From the NCBI RefSeq assembly GCF_004348895.1, contig NZ_RRZK01000032.1, forward strand, positions 124,001 to 188,000: a DNA stretch of 64,000 nucleotides, written 5' to 3'. A program made the translations under genes and the position numbers. Of this stretch, positions 1 to 6,545 are shown in pieces. The notes beneath the pieces were generated by a model. The model was not told the DNA's origin, did no database searches, and worked only from the letters and a program-made list of their open reading frames with translations. Each line of letters begins with the position of its first letter. Within the stretch, counting starts at the first letter, position 1. Source of the stretch: Pseudomonas vancouverensis. GTDB taxonomy: Bacteria > Pseudomonadota > Gammaproteobacteria > Pseudomonadales > Pseudomonadaceae.

Positions 1-1372
1 ACTTCTCGGCGCCTGGGGTACGGTCGGCGCCCCACTGGTCAGGGGTCTGGTTGCCCAGTGGCAGGTAGACCATGCCGAGTTTTTCGTCGACGCTGGCCAG
101 CGACCACATGTTGGCCGAGTTGCGGCTGTAGATCTGGCCAGGGGCCAGTGGTTCGGTGGCGTCCGGGTTGTTGCTGTCCCAGTTCCACACCAGATGACCG
201 TCGCGCACGTCGTAAGCGCGGATCACACCGGACGGTTCGTTGGTCGACTCGTTGTCGGTGACGTGACCGCCCATGATCACCAGGTCACGGGTGATCGCGG
301 CAGGCGACGTCGAGTAGTAGCCGCCCGGGGTGAACGGGCCGATGCCCTGGGTCAGATCGACCACACCCTTGTTGCCAAAGCCTTCGCAGATCTTGCCGGT
401 GTCGGCGTTCAAAGCGATCAGGCGTGCATCGGCGGTAGGCAGGTACAAGCGGCGCGGGCAAGCCTGAGCAACGGTTTTGCCGGCGTCGGAAATAACGGCG
501 GACGCTGCATTTTCAGTCTTGGCGTAGGCGGCTTCGTCGTAGTACGACACGCCACGGCAGGTCATGTGGGCGAAGCCCTTGAAGCCCACCGGACTCTTGA
601 TCTGCGGGTCGAAACGCCAGAGTTCCTTACCGGTGTCCGGGTCCAGCGCCAGCACTTTGCTGTGGGCCGTGCAGGCATAGATCATGCCGTTGGCCTTGAG
701 CGGGGTGTTTTCGTTGGTCAGCTCCACCGGGTCATCGGCAGTCGGCAGATCGCCGGTCTGGATGCGCCAGGCTTCCTGCAACTTGCCGACGTTGGCCGGG
801 GTGATTTGCTTGAGCGGCGAATAACGGTCACCGAACTCGGTACGGCCATAAGCCTGCCAGTCGCCGTCGGGCATCTGCGGTGCGGTGCTGGTTGTGTCAG
901 CGCTGTCACGACCCAATTCGCCGAAGGTTTCGCCCGGATGAGTGAACTGGCTGGCCACGGCGGTTGCGCCCGCCAGGACCACGGCCACGCTCAGGGCCGC
1001 GGTGCCCATGGGCGCAGGACCATCAACGAGCAATGGACGGCGGAACCACGGCAGCAGCAATACCACGCCCAGGGCAAACCACAGCGACAGGCGCGGCACC
1101 AGTTGCCACCAGTCCAGACCCACTTCCCACAAGGCCCAGACGGTGCTGGCGAACAGCACCAGCGCATACAGGCCCAGTGCCGCACGACGGCGGGCGATCA
1201 GCAGCACGCCGCTCAGTCCGAAGCCGATCCCGGCCAGCAGGTAGTACAGCGAGCCGCCGAGCATGCTCAGCTTGATCCCCCCGGCCAGCATGGCCAGGCC
1301 CATTAGCAGAAGCAGAATGCCGAGCAGGGTCGGCCATAGACGGCTTCGACCCAAGGCACCATCAGTGCTCAT
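1..1372 (-). CDS. gcd: PQQ-dependent membrane glucose dehydrogenase, N-terminal part
   Basis: This gene runs off the left edge, so only about 457 N-terminal residues are visible. The enzyme oxidises glucose to gluconate in the periplasm with PQQ and passes electrons to ubiquinone. The start at 1372 (MSTDGALGRSRL) has a GGAG ribosome site 8-10 nt upstream. The first 140 residues hold about five hydrophobic segments, the membrane anchor typical of this family. Then comes the quinoprotein beta-propeller, with WQAYGRTEFGDRYSPL, TGKELWRFDP and the Cys-containing FAHMTCRGVSYYD segment. OprB lies just upstream on the same strand, fitting direct sugar oxidation. The family is usually about 800 residues, so the active-site half lies outside. 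Confidence 0.95.
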   Translation of the reverse strand, partial: MSTDGALGRSRLWPTLLGILLLLMGLAMLAGGIKLSMLGGSLYYLLAGIGFGLSGVLLIARRRAALGLYALVLFASTVWALWEVGLDWWQLVPRLSLWFALGVVLLLPWFRRPLLVDGPAPMGTAALSVAVVLAGATAVASQFTHPGETFGELGRDSADTTSTAPQMPDGDWQAYGRTEFGDRYSPLKQITPANVGKLQEAWRIQTGDLPTADDPVELTNENTPLKANGMIYACTAHSKVLALDPDTGKELWRFDPQIKSPVGFKGFAHMTCRGVSYYDEAAYAKTENAASAVISDAGKTVAQACPRRLYLPTADARLIALNADTGKICEGFGNKGVVDLTQGIGPFTPGGYYSTSPAAITRDLVIMGGHVTDNESTNEPSGVIRAYDVRDGHLVWNWDSNNPDATEPLAPGQIYSRNSANMWSLASVDEKLGMVYLPLGNQTPDQWGADRTPGAEK

Positions 1373-1500
1373 AGTGTGATTCTCCGTGACGTTTCAAAGT
1401 GTGTCGCGCTGTAGTCACTGTAGATGACGATCCAGCGCGGGCATGGTTCAGTTCAAACTGGTTGGATTAATGCATTCCCACATTGGGCGTTTGAGGCGGG

Positions 1501-2883
1501 TCAGAATGAGGACTGGATCTTGAGTCCCCCGATCAACGCGTCATCCACCTCGTTCACCCCACCGGGATGGCGGATGTATTGCAGGTTCGGGCGCACGGTC
1601 AGCCAATTCGTGACGTGCACGCCGTAATAGAGTTCGGCGCTGTATTCGGTGTCCTGCGGCGGCAGATAGGACGGATCGTCATAGTCGTACACCGCGTGGG
1701 CCTGATTGCTCGCTTCGGCGTTCTTGCGATAGGCCGGGTTGACGTGGACGCGGGCCATGGCGAAACCGATGTCGTCCTTGGCGCGGGCATCAAACGGCCC
1801 CTTGTAGACGACGCCTGCCTGGACATAGTTGTCGATGGCATTGGTTTTCTTGTCGTGCATCGTGATGTTGGCGAACAGGTTCAGTCCCCTTGAATGGTCG
1901 CTGGCCAGGCTGGTGACCTGCTGTTGAGCGCCGAACCACACGCCATGCTTGCTCGATGCACTGCGATACGCCTCGCCACTCAGGGCGGCCGGCTGGCCAT
2001 TGCTGTCCTTGTAGACGTCACTGGCCTTGGCGCTGCTGTAGTAGTAACCGGTGCGATATTCACCGGGCAGGCCGTTGAGCGTCGGCGCCCATACCAGCTC
2101 CACCGGCAACACTGCGCCTTGAGTGCCGCTGCCGCTGAGCTTGAAGCCATTGTCGCGATCAAGGTTTGACGGGTTCTGCTCATAGGCACCGATCTGTGCG
2201 TACAGCGACGGCGTCAGGTGATATTTGACCCGCAGCGCCCACTGGCTGACCGGCCAGTTGTACCAGATGCCGCCGACCCAGTTGCCGACCTGGGAGCCGC
2301 AGAATGCCAGGTTCTGGAAGTCGCAGGGGAAGCTGTTGAAGTCCTCGCCTTCACCGAAGCGACCGGCCTTGATATCGAGTTTCTGCTCGAAGAATTTCTG
2401 CTGGTACCACATCTGCGTCAGGCGTGTGGTCTGGCCGCGACCCCAAACCTCCTGGGCCGAGGTGAACCCGCCGACACGTGGATCGTTGATGCGGTCATTG
2501 CTGATGTTGTTGCCGCTGCGCTCGGTGATGGTCAGCTGGAACTCGGCGTCGCGCCAGCCGAGGATCTTCTGCAGATCCAGATGGGTGCCCAGGGCAAATT
2601 GATCGCTGTAGCGAGCGGTGTGGTCGTGGTCGTAGCCGCCGTGCAGATTGCTGCCCATCTCACCGGTGTAATCGATCTTGAAGTCGTAGCCTTTTTCCGC
2701 AAGCTCCGTGCGAGTGCCGTTCCAGTCGCCGAGCATCCACGGCGAGTCACTGTCGAAAGCCGGTGCCGCATGAGCGCAGCCAGCGAAGCTCAGTGCCGCG
2801 ACAGTGCTCAGCAGATTTGTGGTTTTCCGGTATGCAGCGGGCTTTGAGACAGCGCTGTCTCTAGTGAATCCAAAATAAGGCAT
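1501..2883 (-). CDS. oprB: Carbohydrate-selective porin OprB
   Basis: Outer-membrane beta-barrel porin for glucose and other sugars, 460 residues, the usual OprB length. The N terminus has a hydrophobic stretch ending in CAHA-APAF near residue 40, a plausible signal peptide. The mature start (SPWMLGDWNGTRTELAEKGYDF) is the characteristic OprB opening, and the protein ends in the Phe expected for barrel assembly (KIQSSF). It sits 128 bp upstream of glucose dehydrogenase on the same strand, so the two may be co-transcribed. The chosen ATG has no strong ribosome site, and the signal peptide looks long, so a slightly later start is possible. Confidence 0.93.
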   Translation of the reverse strand: MPYFGFTRDSAVSKPAAYRKTTNLLSTVAALSFAGCAHAAPAFDSDSPWMLGDWNGTRTELAEKGYDFKIDYTGEMGSNLHGGYDHDHTARYSDQFALGTHLDLQKILGWRDAEFQLTITERSGNNISNDRINDPRVGGFTSAQEVWGRGQTTRLTQMWYQQKFFEQKLDIKAGRFGEGEDFNSFPCDFQNLAFCGSQVGNWVGGIWYNWPVSQWALRVKYHLTPSLYAQIGAYEQNPSNLDRDNGFKLSGSGTQGAVLPVELVWAPTLNGLPGEYRTGYYYSSAKASDVYKDSNGQPAALSGEAYRSASSKHGVWFGAQQQVTSLASDHSRGLNLFANITMHDKKTNAIDNYVQAGVVYKGPFDARAKDDIGFAMARVHVNPAYRKNAEASNQAHAVYDYDDPSYLPPQDTEYSAELYYGVHVTNWLTVRPNLQYIRHPGGVNEVDDALIGGLKIQSSF

Positions 2884-3141
2884 GGGGTAATTCTTGATCT
2901 TTTTCTGGGGATAAAACGGAAAGCAGCTGATGAGATGAAGCGTTTCAGCTAGGGCGGGCGCAAGGATAATGTTCTGTTACAAATAGAGAAAGTGCTTTTA
3001 CCGACATGCAGCCTTTCGGATTTGGTAACAGTTGCTGCGCGCTCACCTACAGTTACCCATGACGCACTCAAGCCTTCCACCCGAACCGCCTGTCAGCTAA
3101 GGTGCGCGGCTTTCCATCCCCTCTCTGCTTGAAGGCCCGGC
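2884..3141. promoter_or_regulatory. oprB upstream region with repeated GTTAC motifs
   Basis: This gap between divergent genes is AT-richer than its surroundings. It holds CTGTTAC (2974-2980), GGTAACAG (3024-3031) and CAGTTACC (3050-3057), so two copies face one way and one the other. Repeated half-sites in front of a sugar porin could be operator DNA, but I cannot match them to a known regulator. No -35/-10 pair is convincing. Confidence 0.25.
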
Positions 3142-3372
3142 ATGACCGAACACAACCCTGACCCGCTGCATGGCGTGACGCTGGAACAGATCCTCAATGC
3201 GCTGGTTGCACACTATGAGTGGTCGGGACTTGCCGAACGTATCGATATCCGCTGCTTCAAAACTGATCCGAGCATCAAGTCGAGCCTGACATTCCTGCGA
3301 AAAACGCCGTGGGCGCGAGAAAAGGTCGAGCGTTTGTACGTGAAGCTGATGCGTACCAAGCGTCCGCTCTGA
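3142..3372 (+). CDS. VF530 family (DUF2132) DNA-binding protein
   Basis: A 76-residue protein matching the small VF530/DUF2132 family: NPDPLHGVTLEQILNALV near the N terminus, then RCF.TDPS.KSSLTFLRKTPWAREKVE, the family's strongest block. The family was named from a Vibrio fischeri structural-genomics protein; DNA binding is assigned from fold, and the cellular role is not settled. The next gene starts 2 nt after the stop, so the two are probably one transcript. Confidence 0.9.
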   Translation: MTEHNPDPLHGVTLEQILNALVAHYEWSGLAERIDIRCFKTDPSIKSSLTFLRKTPWAREKVERLYVKLMRTKRPL

Positions 3373-3374
3373 AC

Positions 3375-4031
3375 ATGATCAAACCCTGTATGCAGCGCCG
3401 TTTTGTCGCCGTGGCGGCGGTGCTCGGCTGGGCGGGATTGAGCATACAGATGTACCTGATCCTTTATTCGCGCTGGACGCTGGAAGCCAGTCTGGTCGGT
3501 GGTTTGATGAGTTTCTTCAGCTACTTCACGGTGCTGAGCAACACCCTGGTCGCCACGGTGTTGACCTGCGCATGGACGTCCCGCGACTCGGCCGCCCGAC
3601 GCTGGTTCTTGCAGCCATGGGTCAGCAGCGGGGTGGCGGTGAGCATCGCGGTGGTCGGGTTGGCCTACAGCATCCTGTTGCGCCATCTGTGGCATCCCGA
3701 AGGCTGGCAATGGATCGCCGACGAATTACTGCATGACGTCATGCCGCTGCTGTACTTCGGTTATTGGTGGTGCTGTGTTGCCAAGGGGGCGTTGCGCGTT
3801 CGGCACATCGGTTTGTGGCTGATTTATCCGCTGGCGTATTTCGCCTATGTGCTGTTGCGTGGGCATTTGCTGGCGGTGTACCCGTATCCCTTCGCCGATG
3901 TCAGCAAACTGGGTTATCCACAGGTGTTTATCAACGCCGGTGGGTTGCTGACGGGGTTTGTGCTGATTGCGCTGGTGCTGATAGGGCTGGATCGCTGGCT
4001 GGTAAAAGCTGGTAACCAACGCTCACTGTAG
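3375..4031 (+). CDS. Pr6Pr family integral membrane protein
   Basis: About 218 residues with six hydrophobic helices (FVAVAAVLGWAGLSIQMYLIL, the LVGGLMSFFSYFTVLSNTLV region, VSIAVVGLAYSILL, LLHDVMPLLYFGYWW, LWLIYPLAYFAYVLL, LLTGFVLIALVLIGL). FSYFTVLSNTLVA and the HDVMPLLY and YPLAYFAYVLLRG blocks are typical of the Pr6Pr (FAR-17a/AIG1-like) family, whose bacterial function is unknown. I start it at the ATG at 3375 (MIKPCMQRRF), 2 nt after the VF530 stop. An in-frame ATG at 3390 is also possible. The gene ends at a REP palindrome. Confidence 0.82.
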   Translation: MIKPCMQRRFVAVAAVLGWAGLSIQMYLILYSRWTLEASLVGGLMSFFSYFTVLSNTLVATVLTCAWTSRDSAARRWFLQPWVSSGVAVSIAVVGLAYSILLRHLWHPEGWQWIADELLHDVMPLLYFGYWWCCVAKGALRVRHIGLWLIYPLAYFAYVLLRGHLLAVYPYPFADVSKLGYPQVFINAGGLLTGFVLIALVLIGLDRWLVKAGNQRSL

Positions 4032-4050
4032 GAGCGAGCTCGCTCCCACA
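4027..4050. repeat. Single REP palindrome between convergent genes
   Basis: The 16-bp perfect palindrome GGAGCGAGCTCGCTCC sits inside TGTA...CACA. It belongs to the GGGAGCGAGCTTGCTCGCGA-type REP family found repeatedly in this window (called type A here). It overlaps the 3' end of the Pr6Pr gene and separates it from the convergent reductase gene. Confidence 0.85.
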
Positions 4051-4081
4051 GATTTCAGGATTGAGGGCGACCTTGCGGCGT

Positions 4082-4867
4082 TCACTCCTCGTCGCTGTCG
4101 CCCAACTTCCAGTAACCCACCGTCTTGACGAATTGATCGTCCAGCCCGTGCTCATCGAGCAGCACCCGGCGAATCTGCCGCGACACCTTGCTCTCGGTCG
4201 CCACCCAGGCATACAGGCTGCCGGTCGGTACCTGCACCTGGCGCACGGTGCTGAGCAAATGGTCTTTGCCGCCCTCGCGCAACACCCAGATCACACTGAC
4301 CTCGGCTGGGCTCTCCAGCACCTGCTGCTCTTTGCCGTTCTCGATCTCGATGATCACCAGGGCACGCCGATTGGCCGCAAGCCCCTCCAGGCGGCGGGCG
4401 ATGGCGGGCAGGGCGGTTTCATCACCAATCAGCAAATAGCTGTCGAAGATGTCCGGCACGATCATTGAGCCGCGTGGCCCGCCGATGTGCAGGTACTGCC
4501 CGGGTCTGGCTTGTTCGGCCCAAGTCGAGGCAGGGCCATCGCCGTGCAGGACAAAGTCGATGTCCAGCTCCATGGCATCCAGGTCGTAGCGGCGTGGGGT
4601 GTAGTCGCGCATTTCCGGCAGCGGTCCGCTGTCCTTGCCGGCACCCAACACAAGGGTGTCCAGCGCAGCTGCCTGCTCGGCGTTCTGCGGGAACAGCAGC
4701 TTGACGTGGTCGTCAGTGCCCAGGCTGATAAAACCTGCCAGTTCGGGACCGCCCAGGGTGATGCGGCGCATGCGCGGGGTCAGGTCGACTACCCGCAGCA
4801 CTTCCAGACGACGGCGTTTGATCTCGTGCATGACGCGGTGAATGGTGGGCTTCATCACTTCAGTCAT
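4082..4867 (-). CDS. Siderophore-interacting protein, YqjH-like ferric-chelate reductase
   Basis: A 261-residue flavoprotein of the siderophore-interacting family (ViuB/YqjH), expected to reduce ferric chelates in the cytosol with NAD(P)H and FAD. An FAD-binding barrel comes first, with MRRITLGGPELAGF and the FAD motif RDYTPRRYD near residue 90. The C-terminal half holds YLLIGDETALPAIARRLE (around 145-165) and ends with VKTVGYWKLGDSDEE; the GYW(R/K).G ending is a family hallmark. Its ATG overlaps the stop of the PadR gene in ATGA. This reductase/PadR pairing is the E. coli yqjH-yqjI arrangement, except that here both genes lie in one direction. Confidence 0.9.
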   Translation of the reverse strand: MTEVMKPTIHRVMHEIKRRRLEVLRVVDLTPRMRRITLGGPELAGFISLGTDDHVKLLFPQNAEQAAALDTLVLGAGKDSGPLPEMRDYTPRRYDLDAMELDIDFVLHGDGPASTWAEQARPGQYLHIGGPRGSMIVPDIFDSYLLIGDETALPAIARRLEGLAANRRALVIIEIENGKEQQVLESPAEVSVIWVLREGGKDHLLSTVRQVQVPTGSLYAWVATESKVSRQIRRVLLDEHGLDDQFVKTVGYWKLGDSDEE

Positions 4868-5439
4868 TCGGCTTTCTCCTGAACAGGTTGAACGGCGGGA
4901 CCGTCGACGATGGCCCGGGCAGTGTTGTTGAGCAGGTCACGTACCCGCAGGATCTCGTCCGGACTCCAGCGGCCATGGTGCATTTGCAGGGCATGACGCA
5001 GGTTATGCACTGCTTCGTGGATCTCTGCCGGGCGGTCATGACCACGCAACGAGCGCTTGCTGACGTCGATGCGCATGCGCACGCCATCCAGCGCAACCTT
5101 CTGCTCAATAAGCGATAGACGACCGGCATCGGTGGCGGTGTAGCGTTTTTTTCCGCCGTCGGCATCGCCCTGGATCAGATCGCTCTCTTCCAGAAACGTC
5201 AGGGTTGGATAAATCACACCGGGGCTGGGACTGTAGGCACCGTCGAACATGCCTTCGATCTGGCGGATCAGGTCGTAACCGTGACATGGCTGGTCGGCGA
5301 TCAAATCCAGCAGCAGCAGCTTCAGGTCACCGGGGGCAAATACCCGTGGGCCACGGCCACCGCGTTCGCGGCCGGAACGTTTCTCGAAGCCGTCACGGTG
5401 GTCAGCGTGTTCGCGATGGGGGGAATGATGGTCTCTCAT
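4864..5439 (-). CDS. PadR family metal-responsive repressor, YqjI-like
   Basis: A 191-residue PadR winged-helix regulator. Residues from about 37 (FAPGDLKLLLLDLI, GYDLIRQIEGMF, YSPSPGVIYPTLTFLEES, GKKRYTATDAG) are the PadR domain. Before it is a His-rich, Arg/Gly-rich leader (RDHHSPHREHADHRDG), the same kind of extension that binds metal in E. coli YqjI, a nickel-responsive repressor of yqjH. YqjI's leader also has Cys, whereas this one has only His/Asp. The C-terminal helix region would dimerise. It is translationally coupled to the reductase and lies 35 nt from a perfect palindrome, so autoregulation is likely. Which metal it senses cannot be read from sequence. Confidence 0.88.
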   Translation of the reverse strand: MRDHHSPHREHADHRDGFEKRSGRERGGRGPRVFAPGDLKLLLLDLIADQPCHGYDLIRQIEGMFDGAYSPSPGVIYPTLTFLEESDLIQGDADGGKKRYTATDAGRLSLIEQKVALDGVRMRIDVSKRSLRGHDRPAEIHEAVHNLRHALQMHHGRWSPDEILRVRDLLNNTARAIVDGPAVQPVQEKAE

Positions 5440-5473
5440 TTTTGCGTTCTCTCGTCGTGTTTAGATACAACGT

Positions 5474-5485
5474 AAGATATATCTT
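5474..5485. promoter_or_regulatory. Candidate PadR operator, palindrome AAGATATATCTT
   Basis: A perfect 12-bp palindrome 35 bp upstream of the PadR start, within an AT-rich stretch (TTAGATAC...TATCTTTAA) that gives a longer imperfect inverted repeat. Its position fits autorepression of the padR-reductase operon. The assignment is positional only. Confidence 0.45.
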
Positions 5486-5489
5486 TAAG

Positions 5490-5900
5490 TCTTGCAACCC
5501 ATTTGTTGAGAAATGTTTTCATTTAATGGCAGGCGGGAGGGTAGGCGAGGCAAATCCAGATCCACATGGCAACAGCTATTTTTAGTTGAACGAACCGGAG
5601 TGAGTAACTTGAAAGTTAAAGCTATGGCTCTAATTAAATGGAGTTTATATTCTAAAAGTACTTCTTCCCTAATGTTTGTTGATTGCATTTGCTGTATGGT
5701 TTTTTGCACAAAACTGTATGTAGGGGATGGCTTACAGTAATAAATAAGTATTTGAGTTATTTGATCTTTTTTCTTTCGAGGTCTGGGGTGGTTTAACTAC
5801 GAGGTTCTAGGAAGTTGCCTGCTTACTTTCAGGAAGCAACAGCCGATCATGCCCTGGCGTTGAAAGTTCAAAGCAACACGGTCGACAGGTGACAGCGTTG
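5490..5900. other. AT-rich segment without recognisable gene
   Basis: Between the metal-reductase operon and the pilus operon the composition falls sharply: hand counts of 5581-5640 and 5641-5700 give about 35% and 32% G+C, against roughly 60% around it. Two frames of 74-75 codons cross it, one per strand, but neither resembles a known protein nor has a clear ribosome site. It probably holds the pilus operon promoter and may be a horizontally acquired remnant or a silencer-bound (MvaT/H-NS type) regulatory region. Confidence 0.5.
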
Positions 5901-5949
5901 TTTGAACTTTCAATGAACCGAATCCTTAAAAGAAAACAGGAACTGAACA

Positions 5950-6438
5950 ATGCTCAAGAAACTCGCAATCGCCGTCCCTCTGGCTGTTCTGGCAATGAGC
6001 GCCTCCTCGGCATTCGCTGCGGGCGAGGCCAATCACTCCATCAACATCGTCGCCCACGTGCCGACCAACGGCTTCTACGTGGTACCGACCGACCCGGATC
6101 TGGTCAATAAAGACCAGCCCATGGACTACAACCCGGCCACTGCCAAGATGGGTGAGGTCAACGGCTTCTTTGACATGCGCAACAACAGCGGTTCGGTTCA
6201 CGCCAGCGTGGTCACGGCTCCCAAACTGATCGCCGGCGCCAACAGCATCGATCTGAAAGTGGAAATCAACGGCAAGGAACTGACCACCACTCCGCAGATG
6301 GTCGTGGGTGAGGCGGAATCCGACGTCAACTTCCGTGCACCGCTGAAAATCAGCGCCAAAGGCACCACCTTTCAACCGGGCGATTACACCGGTGTGGTTG
6401 CCATGACCTTCGACGCGGTTCCACCTGCCGGCCCGTAA
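5950..6438 (+). CDS. CS1-type major fimbrial subunit (pilin 1)
   Basis: A 162-residue exported pilin of the CS1/CFA-I type (alternate chaperone-usher, class 5). Signal peptide MLKKLAIAVPLAVLAMSASSAFA with cleavage before AGEANHSINI. The mature protein has the family's alternating beta-strand pattern: INIVAHVPTNGFYVVP near the start and FQPGDYTGVVAMTFDAVP at the end, like the CS1 subunit's conserved YxGxVxLxF-type last strand. It lacks cysteines, as expected. CAGGA lies 10 nt before the ATG. It is the first gene of the operon and is separated from the usher by 107 bp holding a stem-loop, which suggests it is made in excess. Confidence 0.88.
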   Translation: MLKKLAIAVPLAVLAMSASSAFAAGEANHSINIVAHVPTNGFYVVPTDPDLVNKDQPMDYNPATAKMGEVNGFFDMRNNSGSVHASVVTAPKLIAGANSIDLKVEINGKELTTTPQMVVGEAESDVNFRAPLKISAKGTTFQPGDYTGVVAMTFDAVPPAGP

Positions 6439-6481
6439 GCGGCAAGCCTGCATAAAGCGTCAACTGCAAAGCTGACGGAAA

Positions 6482-6513
6482 CCGGCGGGGCGACACATTG
6501 TCCGCCTTGCCGG
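6482..6513 (+). other. Intercistronic stem-loop between pilin and usher
   Basis: CCGGCGGGGCG (6482-6492) pairs with CGCCTTGCCGG (6503-6513) over 11 positions including two G-U pairs, with a 10-nt loop and no T-run after it. A smaller hairpin (CGTCA/TGACG, about 6458-6478) precedes it. Hairpins here in pilus operons usually protect pilin mRNA or reduce read-through to the usher. Function is inferred. Confidence 0.45.
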
Positions 6514-6545
6514 ACTTCATCTGTTCGTAATCAGAGTACGTGTTC

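Noticed and set aside
5485..5740. Two 74-75 codon genes in the AT-rich segment
   Set aside because: They lie opposite each other in random-looking AT-rich DNA, have no convincing ribosome site and no recognisable protein features.
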